Part shown: positions 34,281 to 42,310 of the stretch, piece by piece
Layout of the letters: each line of letters starts with the position of its first letter
Numbering within the stretch: the stretch's first letter is position 1
Source: an uncultured Burkholderiales bacterium
GTDB lineage: Bacteria; Pseudomonadota; Gammaproteobacteria; Burkholderiales; Eutrophovitaceae
Reading direction: 5' to 3'
Assembly: GCA_951812315.1 (NCBI GenBank)
Contig: CATOSA010000016.1
Location: 1 to 42,612 of the forward strand
Length of the DNA stretch: 42,612 nucleotides
Notes under the pieces: model-generated
What the model saw: only the letters and a program-made list of their open reading frames with translations
Database searches by the model: none
What the model was told of the DNA's origin: nothing
Translations under genes and position numbers: made by a program

Positions 34281-35027
34281 TCACTCTGGCACTGACTTGG
34301 TTTCGCTGGGGATGCGATTCCAGCTATCGTCGACAAGTCCCTCGAGCGGCTGGAATTGAATCTTGTACGCCATTTTCGGGCTTTGCGCGATCCAGTATCC
34401 AAGATACAGGTAAGGCAGCCCAAGGCGTTTGCACAGATCGATCTGCCAGCAGACGTTGTACGTTCCGAAGCTCGTACCTGAAATCTCTGGATCGAAAAAG
34501 GTATAAACCGAAGACAAGCCGTCGTCGAGGCGATCTACGATACTGACCATGCGCAGCCTGCCATTGTCGCGGAACTCGATCAGGCTTGAACGCACATTGC
34601 TTTGCAGCAGAAAGTGTCGATACTGCTCGCGGCTGTCATGATCCATGCCGCCACCACTGTGCCGATATGACTGGTACCGCAAATAAAGGGCGTAATGCTC
34701 TGGGTGATACTTGAGTTCGAGCATGTGTGCTTCCAGATTGCTGTGCCGGCGATGCGCCCGGCGTTGCGACCTGTTGGGATTGAATTCGTCTGCCACGATG
34801 CGCACCGGTACGCAGGCGCGGCACTGATCACAGTAGGGACGATAGGTGAATGCGCCGCTACGCCGAAATCCTGCCTTGACCAGATCACTGTATACCTGGC
34901 CGTCAATTGCGTGACTCGGTGTCGCTACCTGCGAACGCGCCAGTTTGTCCGGAAGATAACTGCAGGGGTACGGCGCCGTGGCGTAGAACTGTAGTACCGA
35001 GAAAGGCAGGTCATTTAGTTGGGTCAT
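34281..35027 (-). CDS. bpt: Aspartate/glutamate leucyltransferase (bacterial N-degron transferase)
   Basis: Bpt transfers Leu from Leu-tRNA to N-terminal Asp/Glu, creating a ClpS-ClpAP degron. The 248-residue protein has the N-terminal cysteines PYPCSYLPD and [16 protein letters not shown] typical of the ATE/Bpt family, [10 protein letters not shown], then the C-terminal acyltransferase-like part with [24 protein letters not shown] and YLYLGYWI. The ending [16 protein letters not shown] is also characteristic. ATG 35027 is used. It follows aat by 74 bp and precedes pyrD by 49 bp, all on the minus strand. Confidence 0.95.
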   Translation of the reverse strand: MTQLNDLPFSVLQFYATAPYPCSYLPDKLARSQVATPSHAIDGQVYSDLVKAGFRRSGAFTYRPYCDQCRACVPVRIVADEFNPNRSQRRAHRRHSNLEAHMLELKYHPEHYALYLRYQSYRHSGGGMDHDSREQYRHFLLQSNVRSSLIEFRDNGRLRMVSIVDRLDDGLSSVYTFFDPEISGTSFGTYNVCWQIDLCKRLGLPYLYLGYWIAQSPKMAYKIQFQPLEGLVDDSWNRIPSETKSVPE

Positions 35028-35101
35028 ATCCGCACTTAATGTTGAACCTGAGATACGTGCCGTATTCCGCAGTCTCGCGGGCCGTGCATGGCCTCGGGAA
35101 A

Positions 35102-35800
35102 CTACAGGGCTGTGTCGATCTCGATCTCCCATCGCCCTGAAATATCATCATATTTTACCAATTCGTTCAGTTCCTGCGCGAATTCAGATCTGGAAATCTC
35201 GCGTGCACCGAACATTGCCAGATGATCTGTTCGCATCTGACAGTCGATGACGCCAAAATTCCACGCCGCGAGCTGCCGGGCAAGCACTGTCAGTGCCACT
35301 TTGGACGCGTTATCAGCCCGCGTGAACATTGATTCGCCGAAAAACGCGCGGCCAATTGCTATTCCGTAAAGACCGCCTGCAAGTTCCCCATCCACCCATG
35401 TCTCAACAGAGTGGGCGTAGCCAGCGTCGTGTAACGCAGTGTACGCCGTGACCATTTGCTTGGTGATCCAGGTTCCAGGCTGCCCGTCGCGCGGCAAGCG
35501 GCACGCGGCAATAACTTGTGAGAAAGCTTTGTCAGCGGTGATCTCGAAATTTGTCGCGCGTGACGCTTTGCGCAGGGAGCGCGGGACTCTTAGTTCCGCC
35601 GGAAACAAGACCATGCGGGGGTCAGGACTCCACCACAATATCGGGTCGTCGTCGCTGAACCATGGAAATATGCCACGGCGATATGCCTCGAGCAGCGTTC
35701 CGGCGGAAAGGTCGCCGCCTGCGGCAAGCAGACCGTTCGGCTCTCGCAATGCGCGCGCAAGCGGTGGAAAAGGGTCGTTGGGACGAAGCCAGGGAATCAA
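35102..35800 (-). CDS. aat: Leucyl/phenylalanyl-tRNA-protein transferase
   Basis: Adds Leu or Phe to N-terminal Lys/Arg in the bacterial N-degron pathway. The 232-residue protein reads [82 protein letters not shown] and [17 protein letters not shown], i.e. the whole Aat signature set. Length is typical. Being next to bpt means both transferases of the pathway are probably made together; the adaptor clpS is not in this window. Confidence 0.97.
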   Translation of the reverse strand: MIPWLRPNDPFPPLARALREPNGLLAAGGDLSAGTLLEAYRRGIFPWFSDDDPILWWSPDPRMVLFPAELRVPRSLRKASRATNFEITADKAFSQVIAACRLPRDGQPGTWITKQMVTAYTALHDAGYAHSVETWVDGELAGGLYGIAIGRAFFGESMFTRADNASKVALTVLARQLAAWNFGVIDCQMRTDHLAMFGAREISRSEFAQELNELVKYDDISGRWEIEIDTAL

Positions 35801-35849
35801 ACCATGCAGTGCCTGCGCCGGGTGCAGAACTGGAAAGGGGGCTGCGGTC

Positions 35850-36392
35850 TTAGAAAAATGTGTCGGGGTTCTTGCTAATCAGGCCGCACGCGATTCTTGG
35901 ACCTGCATTGCCGCTCGGCTGGCTCGCCAGATCATCTCCTTGCGCGTGCACGATAACTGAGCGGCCGATAATACTGTCATCTCCCTTGCCGAGGCTGATC
36001 CCCGTGACCTGAATGCTGAGTATCGCCGTTCCTTTTCCATCGGCCTGGATGCTTCCGAGATCACCACCATGCCGTGGCTCAGAGAACGGTCCTCCGTGGA
36101 TGCTGCCATTTGGATTGAAATGCCCGCCCGCACTGCTGCCATCGGGTGCCCGGCAGTCGCCTACTATGTGAATATGCATTCCATGTATTGAATTCGGCAT
36201 GAGTCCGTCTACGCGGGCATCAATCTGCATGATGTCGCCGTCTTGCGAAAAATTGACGACGCCGCTTGCAATATTTCCTTCAGTAGGGGCTAACATCGCG
36301 ATTGCGGTTATTTCTCGATGCAAGGCGGCGTTCATGCTGGCGCACGCTGTCAGCACTGCGAACAGTCCAAACACGACCCACCTGCTACACAT
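35850..36392 (-). CDS. sodC: Cu/Zn superoxide dismutase, lipoprotein
   Basis: Periplasmic superoxide dismutase, 180 residues. The N-terminus is a lipoprotein signal (WVVFGLFAVLTACAS, lipobox Cys near residue 17), so it is probably membrane-tethered. Copper/zinc ligands are visible: GMHIHIVGDC (two His), AGGHFNPNG (bridging His), the SIHGGP His, RHGGDLGSI (Zn His and Asp) and VIVHAQGDD (Cu His). The disulfide pair is Cys in VGDC and the C-terminal RIACGLI Cys. ATG 36392 is chosen for the signal peptide; an upstream ATG at 36428 adds residues without a family match. aat follows 49 bp downstream. Confidence 0.94.
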   Translation of the reverse strand: MCSRWVVFGLFAVLTACASMNAALHREITAIAMLAPTEGNIASGVVNFSQDGDIMQIDARVDGLMPNSIHGMHIHIVGDCRAPDGSSAGGHFNPNGSIHGGPFSEPRHGGDLGSIQADGKGTAILSIQVTGISLGKGDDSIIGRSVIVHAQGDDLASQPSGNAGPRIACGLISKNPDTFF

Positions 36393-36619
36393 TGATGCGA
36401 TCCTCCCCCTTGGACAAGTCATCTGCATGATTCATCATGTGACAGCGGTTCTTTTAGCACCCGCGCATCCGCAGTGTCAACGCGCAAGTGCGACGGGATT
36501 CAAGCCTTCGCAGGACACCCGGCCACGATGCCGAACTGCCGATCAGTGGCTGGATCGACGACAGATACGTGCCGGTTCAGAGAATTCCCGTCTGTTATCG
36601 CTACCGAAGCGGGGTTTTA

Positions 36620-36844
36620 ATGGCAAAATCGCGTCCACTATATCGAAATGACAGGATTTATCAGTTGCTGCGGCGAGGGAGCAATGGTTTACAGCGGCAT
36701 TGCAAGCGGTGTGAAGTTGCACACGAATACGAACTGGAACGACGGGATGATAATATGCACGGGAGCAAGTGTGTCCGTTTCGGTGAAAAGACGATGACGG
36801 GCAGAAGGGTAGTGACGAGTCGTTTGTCGCTGCATTTGCGATGA
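36620..36844 (+). CDS. Small basic CxxC protein, unrecognised
   Basis: 74-codon frame from ATG 36620, rich in Arg/Lys, with HCKRCEVAHEYELERRDD near the middle: a CxxC pair preceded by His, as in small zinc ribbons, plus a third Cys (SKCVRF). Its stop TGA overlaps the ATG of the downstream methyltransferase by 4 nt positions (ATGA), which supports translation and coupling. GCGGGG lies about 7 nt before the start. I recognise no family; chance coding in an otherwise empty 450-bp gap is possible. Confidence 0.45.
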   Translation: MAKSRPLYRNDRIYQLLRRGSNGLQRHCKRCEVAHEYELERRDDNMHGSKCVRFGEKTMTGRRVVTSRLSLHLR

Positions 36845-37401
36845 GTGCTGAGACTTCGCGACATCTGGGACTGGAGCCATCGCCATGGGTATCGCGCTGG
36901 TTGCAATTGGTCACACCTGGATCGGGCGTGCTCGATGTGGCGTGCGGGGCAGGGCGTCATGTTCGTCTGGCAGCCGGGCAAGGGCATGAGGTCGTTGCGC
37001 TCGACCGGAACGCCGACGCCTTGTCCAAAATTGGGGATATTTCGGGCGTTAGCCTCATACAAGCGGATGTCGAAACCCACGAGTGGCCACTGGCCGGACA
37101 GCAGTTTGACGCGGTCGTCGTCACCAACTATCTGCACCGGCCGTTGTTTCCGGTGTTGCTGAAGTCTGTTTCCGATACAGGGCTGTTGATATACGAAACG
37201 TTTGCACTCGGTAATGAACGTTTTGGCAAACCGTCGAATCCTGCCTTTTTGCTTGAGCCTGGTGAGCTATTGGAGCGTGTGTGCCATTCACTTCGCGTGT
37301 TGGCTTATGAGGACATCTACGTTGAAACACCCAAGCCGGCAATGGTTCAACGGTTATGTGCTTGCGGAGCACGTTTTCAATGGCCTTCAGACGATGGTTA
37401 A
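36841..37401 (+). CDS. Class I SAM-dependent methyltransferase
   Basis: 186-residue Rossmann methyltransferase. Motif I is GVLDVACGAGRHVRLAA, motif II has VVALDRNADAL, motif III VSLIQADVE, and the acidic/substrate side reads FDAVVVTNYLHRPLFP followed by LLIYETFALGNERFGKPSNPAFLL. The NYLHR(P/L) and GxPxxPxFLL strings recur in a small family found beside dapA in betaproteobacteria and similar to TehB-like enzymes. Substrate unknown. It overlaps the preceding small frame and is followed 57 bp later by dapA. Confidence 0.9.
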   Translation: MSAETSRHLGLEPSPWVSRWLQLVTPGSGVLDVACGAGRHVRLAAGQGHEVVALDRNADALSKIGDISGVSLIQADVETHEWPLAGQQFDAVVVTNYLHRPLFPVLLKSVSDTGLLIYETFALGNERFGKPSNPAFLLEPGELLERVCHSLRVLAYEDIYVETPKPAMVQRLCACGARFQWPSDDG

Positions 37402-37443
37402 ACGGGGCGGTGATTCAGGTAGAATTTCGTATCAGTTAATCTC

Positions 37444-37448
37444 AGGAG
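37444..37448 (+). promoter_or_regulatory. Ribosome binding site of dapA
   Basis: AGGAG at 37444-37448, 10 nt before ATG 37459, supports the chosen dapA start. Confidence 0.65.
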
Positions 37449-37458
37449 TGACCCGGCT

Positions 37459-38358
37459 ATGCTAACAGGAAGCATCGTCGCAATTGTTACGCCAATGCTT
37501 GAGGACGGCGCGCTCGATCTCGATCGTCTGCGTGCGCTTGTCGATTGGCACATTGCCGAAGGTACACAAGGCATAGTTGTCGTCGGGACCACCGGGGAAT
37601 CGCCAACCGTTGACTTCGACGAGCACTGTCTGCTGATCCGCACAGTTGTTGATCATGCGGCGGGCCGCGTCCCGATTATTGCCGGTACCGGCGCAAACTC
37701 GACTCGTGAGGCGATCGCACTTGCCGGTTTTGCCAAATCAGCCGGCGCTGATATGAGTCTCAGCGTCGTTCCCTACTACAACAAGCCGACACAGGAAGGT
37801 TTGTACCGTCACTTCCGGGCGATAGCCGAGGCGGTCGATATGCCGCACATCCTGTATAACGTGCCCGGCCGAACGGTGGCAGACCTTCACAATGACACTG
37901 CGCTTCGGCTCGCGCAAATTCCGAACATTGTCGGGATCAAGGATGCGACCGGCGATATGGAGCGGGGAGCGGACTTGATCAAGCGAGCGCCTGGAGATTT
38001 TGCTGTCTATAGTGGCGAGGACGGCAAAAGCCTTGCGTTGATGTTATTGGGCGGGCACGGCGTCATTTCCGTAACCGCCAACGTGGCCCCCCGGCTAATG
38101 CAGCAAGTATGCGAATCCGCATTTTCGGGAGATTTTGCGCAGGCGAGGGCGGGAAATAATCAGCTTCTTGCGCTGCACGCGCATCTATTTGTGGAGGCCA
38201 ACCCCATTCCGGTGAAATGGGCGCTCGCGCAGATGGGCAAGATTGGCCCGGGCATTCGTTTGCCGCTGACGCCATTGTCGTCTTCGTTCCACGACCTGGT
38301 GTTGGTCGCAATGGGGCAGGCCGGTATAACAGCCGAAAATGTCGCCGTTCACCAGTAG
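37459..38358 (+). CDS. dapA: 4-hydroxy-tetrahydrodipicolinate synthase
   Basis: Condenses pyruvate and aspartate semialdehyde in lysine and diaminopimelate synthesis. The 299-residue TIM-barrel protein has [11 protein letters not shown] with the two active-site Thr, [19 protein letters not shown] with the catalytic Tyr, and [11 protein letters not shown] with the Schiff-base Lys near residue 161; the late [13 protein letters not shown] segment is also typical. Length is close to the family norm (about 292). It precedes bamC, matching the classical dapA-nlpB order. Confidence 0.97.
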   Translation: MLTGSIVAIVTPMLEDGALDLDRLRALVDWHIAEGTQGIVVVGTTGESPTVDFDEHCLLIRTVVDHAAGRVPIIAGTGANSTREAIALAGFAKSAGADMSLSVVPYYNKPTQEGLYRHFRAIAEAVDMPHILYNVPGRTVADLHNDTALRLAQIPNIVGIKDATGDMERGADLIKRAPGDFAVYSGEDGKSLALMLLGGHGVISVTANVAPRLMQQVCESAFSGDFAQARAGNNQLLALHAHLFVEANPIPVKWALAQMGKIGPGIRLPLTPLSSSFHDLVLVAMGQAGITAENVAVHQ

Positions 38359-38370
38359 CCGTGCGCCGGC

Positions 38371-38398
38371 AGTTTTGTACAAGTAGCTTTGCACAAAC
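38371..38398. repeat. Two 14-bp degenerate tandem units after dapA
   Basis: AGTTTTGTACAAGT (38371-38384) and AGCTTTGCACAAAC (38385-38398) match at 10 of 14 positions. They start 12 bp after the dapA stop. Confidence 0.5.
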
Positions 38399-38505
38399 CT
38401 CGGTAGCGCCGTTGACGTTCGGTAGAAACTTGGTTGAATGCCGGTGCAACGTTCCCGGGCACACGGTGTCCAAATTTTGGAGTTGAAACTGAAATCGAAC
38501 TTTCA

Positions 38506-39624
38506 ATGAGATCTACAGGAATTCTTGTCACTGCCGTGGCAGTGGCGATGATCGTTGCCGGCTGTTCCGGAAGCATAAATGAACGGCGCAAGATCGATTA
38601 CAAGTCCGCCGGCCGCCTGCCGCCGCTTGAGGTCCCTCCGGATCTGGTGACTCCAACCAACAGTGAACGCTATAACGTCCCGCCCGAAGAGGGCGCGACT
38701 TTCTCTGACTACAGGCGGGCACGCGATGCCGCACGCAAGGGCGAGTTGGATACGTCGATATTGTCCGAGGCACCGGGCATGCAAGTGGTGCGTGACGGCG
38801 CGTATCGCTGGCTCACCATAAATGCCGAACCGGAAGAATTGTGGCAGCCGTTGCGCGAGTTCTGGCAGGAAACCGGCTTCCTGATTGCGTACGAAATTCC
38901 CGAGGCCGGCATCATGGAAACAGATTGGGCTGAAAACCGCGCCAAGGTTCCGCTTGGCGCGATCCGGACATGGGTCAAATCGGTTTTCGACAGCGCCTAT
39001 AGTTATCCCGAGCGTGACAAGTTCCGAACACGAGTCGAGCGCGGCGACAAGCCCGGTTATAGCGAGATTTACATCAGCCACCGCGCCATGTACGAAGTGC
39101 TTACCAAAGAGGGGCGCAGTCAGGAGTCGACGATCTGGCAAGTACGGCCCACTGATCCTGAGTTGGAGGCCGAAATGCTGTACAGGCTGATGGCCCGGCT
39201 TGGCGGCGAGCAGGAGCAAATACAACAAGCTCGGGCAGCGCCGCCGCCGCCGGCTCGAGCAACGCTAAGCAGGTCGGAGAATCTCGAATATCTGGAGCTT
39301 CGTGATCCATTTGACCTGGCATGGCGACGGGTCGGTCTTGCACTTGATCGCGTCGGATTTACCGTCGAAGATCGGGATCGGGCGCAAGGCGTTTATTTCG
39401 TGCGTTACAACGACCCGGATGCCGAAAATGAAAAGAGTGGCATTGGACGGCTCGCGTTCTGGCGGGACGATGAGGCTGGTGACACGCAGTATTCCATTCG
39501 CGTCACCGGGGTGGACGACGGCAGCGAGGCCAGCGAGGTTCGCGTCCAGGATTCTGAGGGTGCAACAGTGGGTTCATCTACGGCAAGCCGCATTCTGGCA
39601 CTGTTGCAGGACGAGTTGAGATAG
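38506..39624 (+). CDS. bamC: Outer membrane protein assembly factor BamC
   Basis: Lipoprotein of the BAM complex, 372 residues. It has a lipobox (VAVAMIVAGCSG, Cys near residue 20), the unstructured N-terminal part with KIDYKSAGRLPPLEVPPDL that binds BamD, and then two helix-grip domains (about 95-220 and 275-370) separated by a Pro/Ala/Arg linker (RAAPPPPARATL). Each domain has the start W-x-x-L or AWRRVGLALDRVGF pattern. ATG 38506 is chosen from the signal peptide; the open frame begins further upstream at 38434. It follows dapA as in E. coli (nlpB/dapX). Confidence 0.92.
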   Translation: MRSTGILVTAVAVAMIVAGCSGSINERRKIDYKSAGRLPPLEVPPDLVTPTNSERYNVPPEEGATFSDYRRARDAARKGELDTSILSEAPGMQVVRDGAYRWLTINAEPEELWQPLREFWQETGFLIAYEIPEAGIMETDWAENRAKVPLGAIRTWVKSVFDSAYSYPERDKFRTRVERGDKPGYSEIYISHRAMYEVLTKEGRSQESTIWQVRPTDPELEAEMLYRLMARLGGEQEQIQQARAAPPPPARATLSRSENLEYLELRDPFDLAWRRVGLALDRVGFTVEDRDRAQGVYFVRYNDPDAENEKSGIGRLAFWRDDEAGDTQYSIRVTGVDDGSEASEVRVQDSEGATVGSSTASRILALLQDELR

Positions 39625-39733
39625 ATCCGGATCTCAGTGATACCGGCATATTGTCCAGTGCTTCGCTGTAAACAGCGCCGTTACAGCCGTCATTCTGATT
39701 CCAGCGCGCTGGTTAAACACCTAATGAGTTGCA

Positions 39734-40507
39734 ATGTCCGGATTGCGTTTCGCTAGTCTGGGTAGCGGCAGCAGCGGCAACGCGATGGTGGTCCAGTCTG
39801 CCGGGACTACGGTGATGCTCGACTGCGGTTTTGGGGTTGCGGAAGTGAAGCGACGTCTGGCGCGGCTCGAGATGCATGTGGAAGCGCTCGATGCGATTGT
39901 CGTGACTCACGAGCATGGAGATCATATCGGTGGTGTTGCCAGAATTGCGCGACGCCATCAGATCCCGGTGTGGATGTCCCACGGCACCTGGCGCGGTCTT
40001 GAATCAATGTTTGCTGATATTCAGGTCAATCTTGTTGAAGGACACGCGGCGTTTTCTGTCGGAGACGTGCAAGTCGAACCATATCCGGTGCCGCATGACG
40101 CCCGCGAGCCGGCGCAGTTTGTTTTCAGCGACGGGGCAGTGCGCCTGGGTGTTTTGACAGACACGGGTGAGAGTACGCGCCACATTGAACGAACGTTAAC
40201 GGCATGTGATGCAATCGTCCTGGAATGCAATCACGATCCAGATATGCTGGCCCGCTCGAACTACCCGGCAAGATTGCGGCGGCGAATTTCCAGCCGGGTT
40301 GGCCATCTGGATAACGCTGCGGCAGCTACTTTGTTGTCGCGCGTGGCCGACTCCCGCCTGCGCCACGTTATTGCGGCGCACTTGTCGGAGCAGAACAATA
40401 CACCCGAACTTGCCCGGGCAGCGCTGGCGTCTGTGTTGACATGCTCGCCGGACTGGATCGGGATCGCCGACCAAAACGACGGATTTGGCTGGCGGGATCT
40501 GTCGTGA
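39734..40507 (+). CDS. MBL-fold hydrolase, YycJ/WalJ-like
   Basis: Cytoplasmic metallo-beta-lactamase-fold hydrolase of 257 residues. It starts FASLGSGSSGNAMVV, then VMLDCGFG and the full metal motif THEHGDHIGG near residue 58. Later ligands are LGVLTDTGES (Asp) and AAHLSEQNN (His), with LECNHD between. The family includes YycJ/WalJ, a putative 5'-exonuclease linked to replication-repair, and YhfI-like enzymes; the substrate is not certain. It lies 109 bp after bamC and converges with the DUF7931 gene, 25 bp away. The bamC-MBL order is frequent in betaproteobacteria. Confidence 0.92.
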   Translation: MSGLRFASLGSGSSGNAMVVQSAGTTVMLDCGFGVAEVKRRLARLEMHVEALDAIVVTHEHGDHIGGVARIARRHQIPVWMSHGTWRGLESMFADIQVNLVEGHAAFSVGDVQVEPYPVPHDAREPAQFVFSDGAVRLGVLTDTGESTRHIERTLTACDAIVLECNHDPDMLARSNYPARLRRRISSRVGHLDNAAAATLLSRVADSRLRHVIAAHLSEQNNTPELARAALASVLTCSPDWIGIADQNDGFGWRDLS

Positions 40508-40532
40508 GGTCTGCCTGGCGCTCTTGCGCGTG

Positions 40533-41024
40533 TTAAAGACCGATCGTGGTCGGTGCAACGGCGGGCGCGGACGCTTCCCAGATTTCTTCGAAGCGCTCAA
40601 CCAGCGTATGCGCTTCGATCGGGTCGTCGCGTGCATAGAGGCCACGCAGATCGTTGAAGTGAAAGCGGCGCACAGAATGTGTTTCGTCGGCAATTACGAA
40701 CAGGTCGTAAACGTTCTTTGCCTCCGGCATCGTTTCGTGAATCGTCATGGCATGATTGAAGGAACGCAGTAATTCGAGCATGCGCGGGCAGTCGCGTTCC
40801 ATTTTGGACGCATCATGGACTGCTATACGCAATCGGTTTCGTCTGCTGGACAGAAGAAAATGGCGCAAGGCATCGTATCGCTCAGGTGAATTAAATGCTT
40901 TTTCAAGCTGCTGATCGAAAATACGAATTTCATACTGAGCCAGCGATATGACTTCATCGACGTAATCCTGATACTCGGTATTGCCGGTAAATTTGGTCTG
41001 AGACGGTGATTTATCGTTACTCAT
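40533..41024 (-). CDS. DUF7931-type protein
   Basis: 163-residue conserved protein, common in betaproteobacteria next to a RoxA-like oxygenase. Characteristic strings are DEVISLAQYEIRIFDQQLEKAFNSP, LLSSRRNRLRIAVHD, RDCPRMLELLRSF, NVYDLFVIADE and VRRFHF, ending RFEEIWEASAPAV. The fold resembles half of a phospholipase D-like domain (as in truncated HKD proteins) but no HKD motif is present, so it is probably not catalytic. ATG 41024 overlaps the stop of the oxygenase gene by 4 nt (ATGA), indicating coupling. Function unknown; a link to uL16 hydroxylation is only suggested by context. Confidence 0.85.
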   Translation of the reverse strand: MSNDKSPSQTKFTGNTEYQDYVDEVISLAQYEIRIFDQQLEKAFNSPERYDALRHFLLSSRRNRLRIAVHDASKMERDCPRMLELLRSFNHAMTIHETMPEAKNVYDLFVIADETHSVRRFHFNDLRGLYARDDPIEAHTLVERFEEIWEASAPAVAPTTIGL

Positions 41025-42154
41025 GTCGGGCCCCATTTGCCGACACAGAGGAAGCAGTTACCGTACCAATCGTAGAAAGTTCGCAGGGCCCCTCCTGCCT
41101 TTCGAACCTGTGGGCCGCTCAGTCGGCGGTTGTCTGCCAACGCGACGATGCCAGTCCGTTCTGAGGGCGTTATCTTGAAGGCCTCGCCATTGATAAAAGC
41201 GTATGACCCCCTGAACAATAACGGCAGGGCGGGATGCAGTTCGATGCCTTCATTTCGCGCCCGCTTGGCAAACTCGGTGTATGTGGGATTCGGCGGCGGG
41301 CGCAACACAATGTGTGGCTTCGGTTCGGACAGATAGCGGCCAAGGAAATCGACCACGGTCGAGTGCTTCCACTTGATACGCGACAATGTGTCGGCGGTCT
41401 TGGCGATCATGTCGTTGCTGATTTCACCCGAGTGCGCGGGTATGGCCAGTTGTGGGTCCCGATAGCGGCCATCAATTCGTATGTGGTCATCGAGGTAAGC
41501 GAGAAACTGTGACTTCAATTCCTGATATTCCGGGGCACTGAAGCCGATTGAGTACGTAAAACAGGGTTCGAGCGCGACGCCGTTGTGTGCGTAGTGTGGT
41601 GGTAGGTAAAGCATGTCCCCACAAGCGACGTCGCAACTACCTGCCGGTCGAAAAGATCTGAGAATTCTCAGCGGAGAGTCGGCGACCGGCTCCAGATCGC
41701 TTTGCTTGCTAACCTGCCAGCGTCTTTTGCCTGATCCCTGGAGCAGGAATACGTCATATGAGTCGACATGCGGGCCGACACCTCCTCCAGGTGCGGCATA
41801 ACTGACCATCAGGTCGTCGAGCCGCGCATGCGGCAAGAAGGAAAAGCGACTCAGAAGATCGCGCGCCGGGCGCGAGACATGGTTGATACCGTGCACCAGC
41901 AAGGTCCAGTTTCTTGGGGGAAGGTCCCGGAACAACCCCCGCCGCAACGGGCCATGCACGAGTTCATATTGCCCGTCATTACACAAAATCAGTCGCGATT
42001 CGCATTCGCCACTTGCAGCGATGGATATCAGCGCGCGCAAATCCAGCAAGTCGCTGTAATCGGGAATTGCACCGCGAATCAGCAATGGCAGTTTGTGCCA
42101 GTGCCGTTTCAGAAATATGGAGGGATGAAGCCCGCCCAGCAATTGTTCGTGCAC
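41021..42154 (-). CDS. RoxA/YcfD-like ribosomal oxygenase (JmjC/cupin)
   Basis: 2-oxoglutarate/Fe(II) oxygenase; E. coli YcfD/RoxA hydroxylates an Arg of ribosomal protein uL16. About 377 residues from GTG 42154. It has LGGLHPSIFLKRHWHKLPLLIRGAI, typical of the family start, LMVSYAAPGGGVGPHVDSYDVFLLQGSGKRRW with the HxD iron motif, and a distal His in LPPHYAHNGVALEP. Helical dimerisation and winged-helix parts follow (LLFRGSYAFINGE near the end). An upstream in-frame ATG (42265) adds residues without similarity. E. coli YcfD has 373 residues. Coupled to the DUF7931 gene; divergent from slyD-like gene. Confidence 0.9.
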   Translation of the reverse strand: MHEQLLGGLHPSIFLKRHWHKLPLLIRGAIPDYSDLLDLRALISIAASGECESRLILCNDGQYELVHGPLRRGLFRDLPPRNWTLLVHGINHVSRPARDLLSRFSFLPHARLDDLMVSYAAPGGGVGPHVDSYDVFLLQGSGKRRWQVSKQSDLEPVADSPLRILRSFRPAGSCDVACGDMLYLPPHYAHNGVALEPCFTYSIGFSAPEYQELKSQFLAYLDDHIRIDGRYRDPQLAIPAHSGEISNDMIAKTADTLSRIKWKHSTVVDFLGRYLSEPKPHIVLRPPPNPTYTEFAKRARNEGIELHPALPLLFRGSYAFINGEAFKITPSERTGIVALADNRRLSGPQVRKAGGALRTFYDWYGNCFLCVGKWGPT

Positions 42155-42310
42155 GCCGCGAATTATAAGTGCTGGCACCACGGCGTTAGTGGTTTGCCTG
42201 GCTATTGCGGCACTCGATAGGACGAATCCTTCGTGAAACATGCAGCCTACTCCAGCGAACAACATGTTCGCGACGGATTGTTCCGTCCTGAGTGGCGTAC
42301 ACTATGCCGT

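Noticed and set aside
36199..36651. 150-codon plus-strand frame across the sodC start region
   Set aside because: Antisense to sodC with no features; the downstream 36620 frame is in another phase and more credible.
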